Assembly (NCBI GenBank): GCA_009838635.1
Contig: VXRE01000057.1
Coordinates: forward strand, 1-34,750
Length of the DNA: 34,750 bases
Source: Acidimicrobiia bacterium
Lineage (GTDB): Bacteria; Actinomycetota; Acidimicrobiia; Spongiisociales; Spongiisociaceae
Direction of reading: 5' to 3'
Part shown: positions 17,437-26,327 of the stretch, piece after piece
Numbering within the stretch: the stretch's first letter is position 1
How the letters are laid out: each line of letters starts with the position of its first letter
Program-made: the position numbers and the translations under genes
The notes under the pieces: generated by a model
The model's input: only the letters and a program-made list of their open reading frames with translations
Told to the model about the DNA's origin: nothing
Database searches by the model: none

Positions 17437-18453
17437 ATGGACTTCGGCGTCGTGCTCCAGACCGATCCACCGGCCTCCCGGGTCGTAGAGCTCACCCGGC
17501 TGGCCGAGGCCAACGGGTTCAGCCACGCCTGGACCTTCGACTCGCATGTGCTCTGGCAGGAGCCCTTCGTCATCTACTCGAGGATGCTGGCCGAGACCGA
17601 CCGGATGGTGGTGGGTCCGATGGTCACCAATCCCGGCACCCGGGACTGGACGGTGCTCGCCTCGCTGTTCGCGACCCTCAACGAGATGTACGGGGGCCGG
17701 ACCATCTGCGGGATGGGACGGGGCGACTCGGCGCTCCGCTACATCGGCCGCAAACCGAGGACCCTGGCCAAGATGGCCGAGTCGATGGAGGTCATCAAGG
17801 GGCTGGTAGCCGGGGAGGAGGTCGACTACGACGGCACGCCTCTCCGGATACCGTGGATCTCGGAGGGCTGGGACCTTCCGATGTGGGCGGCCGGCTACGG
17901 ACCGAAGGCGCTGGCCACGGTCGGGCGCCACGCCGACGGGTTCATACTGCAGCTGGCCGATCCCCAGATCCTGGAGTGGACGGTGGGGGCGGTGCGAGCC
18001 GCGGCGGCGGAGGCGGGCCGCGATCCGGACGAGATAGCGGTCTGCGTGGTGGCGCCGGCCTACGTGGGTGACGACATCGAGCACCAGCGGGAGCAGCTCC
18101 GGTGGTTCGGGGGCATGGTCGGCAACCACGTCCACGACCTGGTGAAGCGCTACGGCTCGGACAACCCGGAGATGGTCCCCGAGGTCCTGGCCGACTACAT
18201 CGCCGCCCGGGAAGGCTACGACTACGACCACCACGGGCGGGCCGGCAACCCCTCCACCGACTTCGTGCCCGACGCCATCGTGGACCGTTTCTGCGTGCTC
18301 GGAACGGCCGAGGACCACATCGCCAAGCTGGCGGAACTAAGCGCTCTGGGGATGGACCATTTCGGGGTCTACCTGATGCACGACGACCGGGAGGGAACGC
18401 TGAACGCCTATGGCAGGACGGTCATACCGGGGGTCAAGGGTCCGAGGGTTTGA
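17437..18453 (+). CDS. LLM-class flavin/F420-dependent oxidoreductase
   Basis: Luciferase-like fold: MDFGVVLQTDPPASRVVELTRLAEANGFSHAWTFDSHVLWQEPFVIYSRML, ICGMGRGDSALRYIGRKP, PMWAAGYGPKALATVGRHADGFILQ. Confidence 0.9.
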   Translation: MDFGVVLQTDPPASRVVELTRLAEANGFSHAWTFDSHVLWQEPFVIYSRMLAETDRMVVGPMVTNPGTRDWTVLASLFATLNEMYGGRTICGMGRGDSALRYIGRKPRTLAKMAESMEVIKGLVAGEEVDYDGTPLRIPWISEGWDLPMWAAGYGPKALATVGRHADGFILQLADPQILEWTVGAVRAAAAEAGRDPDEIAVCVVAPAYVGDDIEHQREQLRWFGGMVGNHVHDLVKRYGSDNPEMVPEVLADYIAAREGYDYDHHGRAGNPSTDFVPDAIVDRFCVLGTAEDHIAKLAELSALGMDHFGVYLMHDDREGTLNAYGRTVIPGVKGPRV

Positions 18454-18498
18454 TCTCGGCTCTCGCCCGGATCCACCCTCACCCGCCTCGGCGGTTCC

Positions 18499-18921
18499 TC
18501 AATAGCCGGACTCGGCGACGGGTGAGCGACCCCCGCCGGCCACCGACCCGTATTCCTCTTCGCTCACCTTGCGGCCCTCCCACACGGTGGCGCCGCCGGT
18601 GGTATGGGATACATGCGTCATCGGCGAGTCCGGGAGGGCGCCGTGCCAATGGACCTCGCCGGGAGGGGCGTGGACGAGATCTCCGGTGGAGATCTCGACG
18701 GCGGAGCCTTCCTCGTTCTGGACCAGGCCCGCGCCGTTCACGACATAGAGCACCTGGCCTTCAGGGTGGTGGTGCCAGTCGGTCCGGGCGCCCGGCTCGA
18801 AGCTCACCGCCAGGATGTTCAGCACACCGTCGTTGCGCACCGGTCCGAATAGCACGTCGCCGGTGAAGTACTCCGCGGGCGCCTCCTCCCAGGCGACGTC
18901 ACCAGGCCTCCAATGTTCCAT
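18499..18921 (-). CDS. Cupin-domain protein
   Basis: FEPGARTDWHHHPEGQVLYVVNGAGLVQNEEG...VHAPPGEVHWHGA; cupin motifs 1 and 2. Confidence 0.85.
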   Translation of the reverse strand: MEHWRPGDVAWEEAPAEYFTGDVLFGPVRNDGVLNILAVSFEPGARTDWHHHPEGQVLYVVNGAGLVQNEEGSAVEISTGDLVHAPPGEVHWHGALPDSPMTHVSHTTGGATVWEGRKVSEEEYGSVAGGGRSPVAESGY

Positions 18922-18951
18922 GATCCTCCGAACCGATAGACGCCGAGGACT

Positions 18952-20346
18952 CTAGAGGAGAGGAGCGGCTGTCCCGTCGATGAGCCTCCACAGCCGTTCG
19001 ACATGTTCCTCTCGGGTGTCCATCTGGCCTATCGACACCCGCAAGAAGGAGGTCTCCCCGATCCGGGAAGGTGTCAGGAACGAGTGACCGGACCGGTTGA
19101 CCGCCTCCCCCAATGATTCGGTGGCCCGGTTGCCGGCCCGGTGCCGGAAGCACACCAGGGCGAAGGGGACGGGGGCCACCAATTCGAAACGTGGGTCTTC
19201 CCGCATCCGGTCGGCAAGGGAGCGGGCCCACGCCACGTTGTCGCGTATCCGGGCCCGCAGCGCGGCGGCGCCGTAGTAGCGCAGGACGAACCAGAGCTTC
19301 AGGGAGCGGAAGCGGCGGCCAAGCGCCACGTGCCAGTCCCGGTAGTCGATCACCTGCCCGCTCTCCGAGGAGGCGTTGCGCAGGTACTCGGGCAGGATTG
19401 AGAGGGTGCGGATCAGGGGTCTCCGGTCGGCCACGTAGAAGAGCGAGCCGTCGAAGGTCATCGGCGTCCACTTGTAAGGGTTGACCGTGTAGCTGTCCAC
19501 CAGCTCCAGGCCGTCCTGATGGTGCCGGAACTCGGGACAGAGCATGGCGTTGCCGGCATACGCGGCGTCCACGTGATGCCACATCCCGGCGTGGCGGGCC
19601 AGTTCCCCCACGGCGCGGACCGGGTCCACCGCGGTCGTGCCGGTGGTGCCCACCGCCGAGCACGCGAAGGCGGGCTCCAACCCGGCGGCCCGATCCTCAC
19701 GGACCGCTTCCCGAAGGGCGTCGACCCGCATCGCGTACGCATCGTCCACGTCGATCAGCCGCACATGGCGGTAGCCGGCCACCCGGGCGCCCTTCTCCAC
19801 GGAGGAATGGGCCTGGGAGGACGTGTAGGCGACGCACCGGTCGGCGGAGGCGCCCCGGCGGGCCGCCTCCTCGCGGGCCACCACGAGGGCGGTGTGGACT
19901 GCATCCGAGGCGGTCTGCTGCAGCACCCCGCCGCCCTGGTCGGTGGTCTTCCACCGGGCCGGAAGGCCGAGCAGGTCCACCATCCAGTCGGCCATCACGC
20001 TCTCCAGCTCGGTGCATACAGGGCTGGTGGCCCACAGCATGCCCTGCTGGCCGAGGCCGGCCGAGACCAGCTCGCCGAGGATGCCGGGGCCGGACGTGGC
20101 GGCCGGGAAGAAGGCGAACCACCCGGGGGAGACCCAGTTGGTCAACCCGGGAACGACGATACGGTCCAGGTCGGCCGTGATCTCCTCGAAATCCTCGGGC
20201 TCCTCCGGAGCGCGGTCGGGCAGCATGTCCCGGATCTCGCCCGGAGCCAGTTGTGACTGCACCGGCAGGTCGCCCACCTGCTCCATGTAGCCGGCCACCC
20301 AGTCGATCAACGCGTAGCCTTGACGGCGGAACTCCTCGGGCGTCAT
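18952..20346 (-). CDS. Group II PLP-dependent (aromatic-L-amino-acid-type) decarboxylase
   Basis: TNWVSPGWFAFFPAATSGPGILGE, VYTSSQAHSSVEKGA-type motif (AYTSSQAHSSVEKG), WHHVDAAYAG, NPYKWTPMTFDGS. Confidence 0.92.
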   Translation of the reverse strand: MTPEEFRRQGYALIDWVAGYMEQVGDLPVQSQLAPGEIRDMLPDRAPEEPEDFEEITADLDRIVVPGLTNWVSPGWFAFFPAATSGPGILGELVSAGLGQQGMLWATSPVCTELESVMADWMVDLLGLPARWKTTDQGGGVLQQTASDAVHTALVVAREEAARRGASADRCVAYTSSQAHSSVEKGARVAGYRHVRLIDVDDAYAMRVDALREAVREDRAAGLEPAFACSAVGTTGTTAVDPVRAVGELARHAGMWHHVDAAYAGNAMLCPEFRHHQDGLELVDSYTVNPYKWTPMTFDGSLFYVADRRPLIRTLSILPEYLRNASSESGQVIDYRDWHVALGRRFRSLKLWFVLRYYGAAALRARIRDNVAWARSLADRMREDPRFELVAPVPFALVCFRHRAGNRATESLGEAVNRSGHSFLTPSRIGETSFLRVSIGQMDTREEHVERLWRLIDGTAAPLL

Positions 20347-20478
20347 GCCACAAGGTTACGCAAGCACGGTGTCGGTGCCTGCCCCAGCCATGGTCTGAAC
20401 TCCACACGGGGCGATCGCGGGGTAGCGGATACACATCCGTCGAATCTTGGGGCGGCGTATGCTGGAGAAGGGAAAGTG

Positions 20479-20691
20479 ATGCATAAGTTCGGCGTATTCA
20501 TCTACTGGAGCACTCAGGACGATGCGTTCGTCGCCGAAGTGCCGGAACTCCCAGGGTGCATGGCCCATGGTGACTCGCTGCAGTCTGCTCTCGAACATGT
20601 CCAGCAAGCCATGGACCTGTGGATAGACACCGCCAGAGAACTGGGGAATCCGGTTCCAAAGCCCACGAATCAGCCCCTGACAATGGTGTGA
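20479..20691 (+). CDS. HicB-like antitoxin-family protein, apparently orphan
   Basis: 71 aa, FGVFIYWSTQDDAFVAEVPELPGCMAHGDSLQSALEHVQQAMDLWIDTARELGNPVPKP: HicB fold pattern. Confidence 0.85.
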   Translation: MHKFGVFIYWSTQDDAFVAEVPELPGCMAHGDSLQSALEHVQQAMDLWIDTARELGNPVPKPTNQPLTMV

Positions 20692-20752
20692 CGCTGACCC
20701 TTTCACGTGGCCAGGTTGATGAGGCCGCCCGTGTACCATTCTCGGCGATCCG

Positions 20753-22156
20753 ATGACGAACCCACCGCGCACCCTTTTCCAGAAGGTCTGGGACGCCCAT
20801 GTAGCCCACGAGGCTCCCGGGGAGCCGTCCCTGCTCTACATCGACCTGCACCTGGTCCACGAGGTGACCAGCCCGCAGGCGTTCGACGGCCTGCGGCTGG
20901 CCGGACGGGGCGTGCGGCGGCCCGACCTGACGCTGGCGACCATCGACCACGGGGTCCCGACCGCCAACCGCAGCCTCGGGATACGGGATCCCCTGTCGAA
21001 GAGGCAGATCGACGCCCTGATCGCCAACTGCGAGCAGTACGGCATCACCCTCTACGGGCTGGACGACCCCCGCCAGGGCATCGTCCACATCATCGGTCCC
21101 GAGCAGGGCATCACCCAGCCCGGTATGACCATCGTCTGCGGCGACTCCCACACCGCCACCCACGGCGCCTTCGGAGCGCTGGCCTTCGGGATCGGCACCT
21201 CCGAGGTGGAGCACGTGCTCGCTACCCAGACCCTTCCCCAGGCGAAGCCCAAGGCCATGGCCGTGACGGTCGACGGCGATCTCCCCACGGGGGTCACCGC
21301 CAAGGACATCATCCTGGCCATCATCGCCAGGATCGGGGTGGCCGGCGGGGTCGGCCACGTGATCGAGTACCGGGGCTCCACCATCCGCTCCCTCTCGATG
21401 GCGGCCCGCATGACCATCTGCAACATGTCGATCGAGGGAGGGGCCCGGGCCGGCATGGTGGCCCCGGACGACACCACCTACTCGTACCTGGAGGGACGCC
21501 CCCACGCCCCCAGGGACTGGGAAGCGGCGCTGGATCACTGGCGCACCCTCCCCACCGATGACGGCGCCACCTTCGACACCGAGGTCGAGTTGGACGCGGC
21601 CGAGCTCGAGCCCCACGTCTCCTGGGGCACCAACCCCGCCCAGACCGTGCCGGTCAGCGCCCGGGTGCCCCACCCGGACGACTACGACGACCCGCTGGAC
21701 CGGTCGGGGTGCGGGCGGGCCCTGGAATACATGGACCTGGCGGCGGGCACACCCATCACTGACATCCGCCTCGACCGGGTCTTCCTGGGGTCTTGCACCA
21801 ACGCCCGCATCGAGGACCTGCGAGCGGCGGCGGGGATCGTGGAAGGGCGCTCCGTGGCCCGGTCGGTCAGTGCCATGGTGGTGCCCGGTTCCGGCCTGGT
21901 GAAGCTCCAGGCCGAGGAGGAGGGCCTCGACCGCGTCTTCACGGAGGCCGGGTTCGAGTGGCGTGACGCCGGATGCTCCATGTGCCTGGGGATGAACGAC
22001 GACATCCTCGCCCCCGGCGAGCGCTGCGCCTCGACCTCCAACCGCAACTTCGAGGGCCGCCAGGGGCGGGGCGGGCGCACCCACCTCGTCAGCCCCGAGA
22101 TGGCCGCCGCCGCGGCGGTGGCGGGGCACTTCGTCGACGTGCGAACCTGGACCTGA
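20753..22156 (+). CDS. leuC: 3-isopropylmalate dehydratase large subunit
   Basis: [91 protein letters not shown]. Confidence 0.98.
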   Translation: MTNPPRTLFQKVWDAHVAHEAPGEPSLLYIDLHLVHEVTSPQAFDGLRLAGRGVRRPDLTLATIDHGVPTANRSLGIRDPLSKRQIDALIANCEQYGITLYGLDDPRQGIVHIIGPEQGITQPGMTIVCGDSHTATHGAFGALAFGIGTSEVEHVLATQTLPQAKPKAMAVTVDGDLPTGVTAKDIILAIIARIGVAGGVGHVIEYRGSTIRSLSMAARMTICNMSIEGGARAGMVAPDDTTYSYLEGRPHAPRDWEAALDHWRTLPTDDGATFDTEVELDAAELEPHVSWGTNPAQTVPVSARVPHPDDYDDPLDRSGCGRALEYMDLAAGTPITDIRLDRVFLGSCTNARIEDLRAAAGIVEGRSVARSVSAMVVPGSGLVKLQAEEEGLDRVFTEAGFEWRDAGCSMCLGMNDDILAPGERCASTSNRNFEGRQGRGGRTHLVSPEMAAAAAVAGHFVDVRTWT

Positions 22157-22158
22157 CC

Positions 22159-22764
22159 GTGGACCCTGTAGGAGTCATCACCGGCACCATGGCGCCCCTG
22201 CCGAGGAACAACTGCGATACCGACCAGATAATGCCCAAGCAGTTCCTGAAGCGCGTGGAGCGGAGCGGCTACGGGCAGTTCCTCTTCCACGACTGGGCCA
22301 GGATCGCCGGCGGGGACCTCGATCCGGAGTTCGTCCTCAACCGTCCCGAGTACCAGGATGCCCGGGTCCTGGTCAGCGGGCCCAACTTCGGTTCGGGATC
22401 ATCTCGCGAGCACGCCCCATGGGGCATCCAGGACTGGGGCTTCGAGGCGGTGATCGCCCCCACGTTCGCGGACATCTTCTACAACAACTGCACCAAGATC
22501 GGGTTGCTGCCGGTCACGCTCACCGAGGCCGAGGTGAACCGGCTGATCGAGTTGGCCACCGCCATGCCGGGGGCGGTGATCACGATCGACCTGGAGGCCC
22601 AGACCGTCACCGCCGGCGACCGGCAGGCCGGTTTCGAGATCGACGCCTTCACCAAGTACCGGCTCCTCGAGGGGCTTGACGACATCGGCCTCACCATGCG
22701 GAATCTCGAGGCCATCGAGGTCTTCGAGCAGTCCCGGCCCGGCTACCTGCCGTCTCTGGCCTGA
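22159..22764 (+). CDS. leuD: 3-isopropylmalate dehydratase small subunit
   Basis: GTG start; RNNCDTDQIMPKQFLK, GPNFGSGSSREHAPWGIQDWGFEAVIAPTFADIFYNNCTKIGLLPV. Confidence 0.97.
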   Translation: MDPVGVITGTMAPLPRNNCDTDQIMPKQFLKRVERSGYGQFLFHDWARIAGGDLDPEFVLNRPEYQDARVLVSGPNFGSGSSREHAPWGIQDWGFEAVIAPTFADIFYNNCTKIGLLPVTLTEAEVNRLIELATAMPGAVITIDLEAQTVTAGDRQAGFEIDAFTKYRLLEGLDDIGLTMRNLEAIEVFEQSRPGYLPSLA

Positions 22765-22832
22765 TCTCCCCCACGGCGTGACCAGGCCCCCCTTCGACGA
22801 GTAGGCGTCTCCGGCCCGGTAGGCTCGCGGGC

Positions 22833-23726
22833 GTGTTCGCAGTCATCTCCTACCCGCCCATCCCGATCTTCGAGGTCGGGCCGCTGCGGATGTCGCTCCA
22901 CGGCGTCTTCGCCGGGGTGGGCTTCCTGGCCGGGGCCTACTACGGCACCCTCCGCTACCGGGCCCGGGGATTCGACGCCAACCTGTTCCAGTCGGTCCTG
23001 ACCTGGGCGCTGGTCGGCGCGCTGTTGGGTGCCCGATGGCTCACCCTGCCCGCCTACTGGGCAGAGAACGGCTTTGACGCGGGCGAGCTGATCAACATCG
23101 GCGGCAACTACTCCATCCTGGGCGGTTTCGCCGGTGGCATCGGAGCCGGTGTCTGGAGGGCCCGCCGGCTGGGGCTCCGGCTGGGACCGGCCGTGGACGT
23201 GGCCGCCTTCGGCCTGGCCATAGGAACGGTGGTGGGCCGCATCGGCGACCTGGCCATCGTGGAGCACCTCGGCGGGCCGACCCGGTTCGCCCTGGGATAC
23301 GGGATCCGGCCGGGTTACGACGTGGCCCCACAGCACGACCGACTGGAGTGCGTGACGGCGACAGTGGGGGAGTTCTGCGGTATCTACCACCATGCCGCCC
23401 TGTATGACATGCTGGTCGCGGCGGTCTGCTTCGGCTTCCTCTACTGGCTGGTCTTCCGGTCCGGCGTCCGGCTCCGCTATGGCCAGTTGTTTGCCATCTG
23501 GATGACCTGGTACGGCCTCCAGCGCTTTTTTATCGACTTCACCCGCCTCGCCCTGGATGTCGGCGGCGACCGGACCCTCGGTGCGCTGACATGGAGCCAG
23601 TGGAGCGCCCTGGCCGCCGCGGTGGGCGGCGTAGGCCTCTTCCTCTGGCTGGGCAAGCGGAATCCGGTGGTGACGCCCGAGAACGACCGAGCCCAAGGCG
23701 CCGCGGCCCACCATGAGGACGGGTAG
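22833..23726 (+). CDS. lgt: Prolipoprotein diacylglyceryl transferase
   Basis: GPLRMSLHGVFAGVGFLAGAYYG, GRIGDLAIVEHLGGPT, multiple TM helices, C-terminal RFFIDFTRL. Confidence 0.85.
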   Translation: MFAVISYPPIPIFEVGPLRMSLHGVFAGVGFLAGAYYGTLRYRARGFDANLFQSVLTWALVGALLGARWLTLPAYWAENGFDAGELINIGGNYSILGGFAGGIGAGVWRARRLGLRLGPAVDVAAFGLAIGTVVGRIGDLAIVEHLGGPTRFALGYGIRPGYDVAPQHDRLECVTATVGEFCGIYHHAALYDMLVAAVCFGFLYWLVFRSGVRLRYGQLFAIWMTWYGLQRFFIDFTRLALDVGGDRTLGALTWSQWSALAAAVGGVGLFLWLGKRNPVVTPENDRAQGAAAHHEDG

Positions 23727-23796
23727 GGGTCGAGGACATCAACCCAAGGCCGTTTCGGGTTGTCGGCCCGGTCGCCGATGGGGTAACCTGCCCGGC

Positions 23797-23868
23797 GTGA
23801 CTTCTACCCAGGTGTATTCGTACTTCGCCTTTACCGGGCCCGGTGCCCGGGCCTGGCGCGACGTCTAG
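23797..23868 (+). CDS. Aromatic amino acid leader peptide (M/V)TSTQVYSYFAFTGPGARAWRDV
   Basis: Not in the ORF track. 23-codon ORF GTG...TAG with 2 Tyr, 2 Phe, 1 Trp. -10-like TAACCT at 23784-23789 suggests a leaderless start. Precedes the DAHPS/chorismate-mutase gene. Confidence 0.75.
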   Translation: MTSTQVYSYFAFTGPGARAWRDV

Positions 23869-23917
23869 ACCGAACCTGTCGTAGAAAAGCCAAGGCCCGG
23901 AGCGCCCGCTCCGGGCG
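23834..23917 (+). promoter_or_regulatory. Transcription attenuator with mutually exclusive hairpins
   Basis: Seg1 CCGGGCCCGG (23834-23843) pairs with seg2 CCGGGCCTGG (23847-23856); seg2 CCGGGCC (23847-23853) is also complementary to seg3 GGCCCGG (23894-23900); seg3 GCCCGGAGCG (23895-23904) pairs perfectly with seg4 CGCTCCGGGC (23907-23916), followed by GCTTT. Confidence 0.75.
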
Positions 23918-23955
23918 CTTTGACGTCCGGAGCGAATCCGACACAGAGGAGCATC

Positions 23956-25017
23956 ATGGAACGCAGAGCACTACGCAACGGATCGCCCACGGACACCATC
24001 GTCGAGGTGGGCGACACCAGGTTCGGGCACGACCCTTTCCCGACCATCGCAGGCCCTCGGGCGGTCGAGTCGGACGATCAGATCATGGAGGTCGCCACCG
24101 CGGTGGCGGATGCGGGCGCCGCCGTCCTCCGGGGCGGGGTGTACGAGTCGACCGCCTCGCCGTACGAGTTCCCGGGTCTGGGCCGGCCCGGCCTGGAGTT
24201 GTTGCGGGACGCCGGAGCCGAGGTGGGCCTGCCCACCGTCACCAAGGCCTTGGAACCCAAGGACGTGGAGCTGGTCGCCTCGCACGTGGACATGATCCAC
24301 GTCGACCCCCGCTCCATGCAGAACTTCGAGTTGCTACGCGTCATCGGCGGGACGGGGAAGCCGGTGCTGCTCGAGCGCGGGGGGTCCGCCACGGTGGACG
24401 AGTGGCTGTGGGCGGCCGAGTACGTACTCGCCGAGGACAATGACCAGGTGGTGCTGTGCGAGGGCGGCATCCGTACCTTCGAGAAGTCGACCCGGGCCAC
24501 CCTCGACCTGAGTTCCATTCCGGTCCTCAAGGAGATCAGCCACCTGCCGGTCATCGTGGCTCCTTCCGCCGCCGCCGGCTCCCGGACCAGGATCCAGCCC
24601 CTGTCGCTGGCCGCCCAGGGGGTCGGCTCCGACGGGCTGATGGTGGAGGTTCACCCGGATCCGATGGCGGCCCGTACCAGCTCGTCACACCAGATCACGT
24701 TCGAGATGTTCACCGATCTGATGGACGCGCTGGGCGTCAACCGGGTCCGGATGAACATCGACATGATCGACCGCGACCTGGTCCGCCTGCTGGCGCGCCG
24801 GCATCTCATGGTCATGCGGGTTGGCCGGATCAAGGCCGAGCGGGGGATGCCGGTCCACGTGCCCGAGCGCGAGGAGGAATTGCTGGCAGTTGTCCGGGAG
24901 GAAGCGGAACGCCATGGCCTGGACCCGGCCGAGATCGAGGGCGTCTTCGATGTCATCCTCGAGCAGTCGAGGGAGATGCAGCGCCGGGAACGCGTCCGGT
25001 CCTGGTCCCGCGCCTGA
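23956..25017 (+). CDS. Type I-beta DAHP-synthase-fold protein with C-terminal AroQ chorismate mutase domain; DAHPS active site degenerate
   Basis: DAHPS-family backbone (TIAGPRAVES, VLRGGVYESTASPYEFPGLGRPGLELL, CEGGIRTFEKSTRATLDLSSIPVLKEISHLPVIVAPSAAAG, VEVHPDP), then CM domain VRMNIDMIDRDLVRLLARRH...RIKAERGMPVHVPEREEELL...EQSREMQ. Start ATG 23956 with SD-like GAGGA. Confidence 0.9.
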   Translation: MERRALRNGSPTDTIVEVGDTRFGHDPFPTIAGPRAVESDDQIMEVATAVADAGAAVLRGGVYESTASPYEFPGLGRPGLELLRDAGAEVGLPTVTKALEPKDVELVASHVDMIHVDPRSMQNFELLRVIGGTGKPVLLERGGSATVDEWLWAAEYVLAEDNDQVVLCEGGIRTFEKSTRATLDLSSIPVLKEISHLPVIVAPSAAAGSRTRIQPLSLAAQGVGSDGLMVEVHPDPMAARTSSSHQITFEMFTDLMDALGVNRVRMNIDMIDRDLVRLLARRHLMVMRVGRIKAERGMPVHVPEREEELLAVVREEAERHGLDPAEIEGVFDVILEQSREMQRRERVRSWSRA

Positions 25018-25045
25018 GATCTCCGTTACCCGATCTCCGTTACCT
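25018..25045. repeat. 14-bp tandem duplication GATCTCCGTTACC(C/T)
   Basis: GATCTCCGTTACCC GATCTCCGTTACCT immediately after the DAHPS/CM stop codon. Confidence 0.85.
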
Positions 25046-25292
25046 ATGCCCTAGGTGTTCGCTGACCTCGGGTCAGAATATGGTGGCGGCGGTGTCGATG
25101 ACGTTCGCTCGACGCCCACACCCGGCTTCACGGAATCACCAACCTGAGCGCGGTGTTCCCCTCCTGGACCATGGTCAGGGGAGGACGATGTTGTATCTCG
25201 GTGTCGGTGGTGCCGTCCGGGTACGGCTGCCAACAGCGCTACAAGTAGCGAACCCAGTACCCCTCATTCCGACCTGCTGAGGTCGCTCAAGG

Positions 25293-26327
25293 TCAACTCT
25301 GTGTGGGATGGAGTAACACCTTCAGGGTTGAGACCGGGTCAGCTAGCGCGTCGAAGGCTTCTTCGAAGCGGGTAATCGGGAGGACGAGTGAGGTGAGGCT
25401 CTCGATGTCGAACGCCCCCTTGGCGAGAAGGTCGATGGCGAGGGGAAATTCCTCGACGTAGATGATGCTTCCTACGACCTCAACCTCCTTGCCGATCACC
25501 GTCGTGGCGGTCACCTCGACGGGGCGCGAGGGGAGACCCGTGAGGGCGACCCGTCCGCCGTAGCGCACGATGTCGACTGCGAGTTCGAGGGTGCCCTGGG
25601 CTCCGGAGCACTCGAAGACGAACTCGGGCGGTTCGAGTTCCGTTCCGAACAGGGCGGTCGGTGGTTCCGTCTCGGGATCGAGCGCGAGGTCGGCCCCGAG
25701 GTCCACGGCGGCCTGGCGCCGGAAGGCCGAGAGTTCGATGGCGGTAATCGTCGCGGCGCCGGCGCGTCGCAGGGCCTGGACGACCAGCAGCCCGACGGGA
25801 CCGGTCCCGATCACGGCTGCGGAGCTTCCGAGCCGGAAGCGGGAGCGTCGCACCGCACGTAGCGCGGTTGCCAGCGGTTCGACGAAGGCGCCCTGTTCCG
25901 AACTGACCGCATCGGGTAGGCGATGGAGGACCCTCGGGTCGACCGTTACGAACTCCGCCATGCCGCCGTCATGCCGGATCCCGATCCCGTTCTCCATCAC
26001 GGCCGAGCGGCACAGGTTGAACCTGGCGTCCCGGCAGGCCCCGCACGCCCCGCAGAGGTTCCCGTTTGGGTTCACCACCACCCGCGTGCCAGGCTCCCAT
26101 CCCCGCACCTGCTCGCCGGTCGCCACGACCTCGCCCGAGAACTCGTGTCCCATTACGACGCCCGAGCGGAAGGGGGCGGTCATGGAAGGAGCGTGCAGGT
26201 CGGTTCCGCAAACCCCGCAGAAGTGAGGGCGCAGCAGCACGTGGCCGGGCCCCACCTCGGGGACAGGGACCTCCTCCAGCCGGATGGTTCGGTCGTCCCC
26301 GAAAACGATGGCTCGCATCCGCGCCAT
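25293..26327 (-). CDS. Zn-dependent medium-chain alcohol dehydrogenase
   Basis: CGVCGTDLH, GHEFSGEVVATG, structural Zn CGACGACRDARFNLC, Rossmann AAVIGTGPVGLLVVQALR. Confidence 0.93.
   Translation of the reverse strand: MARMRAIVFGDDRTIRLEEVPVPEVGPGHVLLRPHFCGVCGTDLHAPSMTAPFRSGVVMGHEFSGEVVATGEQVRGWEPGTRVVVNPNGNLCGACGACRDARFNLCRSAVMENGIGIRHDGGMAEFVTVDPRVLHRLPDAVSSEQGAFVEPLATALRAVRRSRFRLGSSAAVIGTGPVGLLVVQALRRAGAATITAIELSAFRRQAAVDLGADLALDPETEPPTALFGTELEPPEFVFECSGAQGTLELAVDIVRYGGRVALTGLPSRPVEVTATTVIGKEVEVVGSIIYVEEFPLAIDLLAKGAFDIESLTSLVLPITRFEEAFDALADPVSTLKVLLHPTQS

Noticed and set aside
15879-17573. 564-aa minus-strand ORF opposite mmsA
   Set aside because: High-GC shadow ORF antisense to a clear aldehyde dehydrogenase; composition biased, no family motif.
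18675-18697. Perfect 10-bp inverted repeat CGAGATCTCC-GGT-GGAGATCTCG
   Set aside because: Lies inside the cupin coding sequence and is explained by codons for EISTGDL; no regulatory context.
20498-22129. 543-aa minus-strand ORF opposite leuC
   Set aside because: Shadow of leuC codon structure; low-complexity Gly/His/Val-rich translation.
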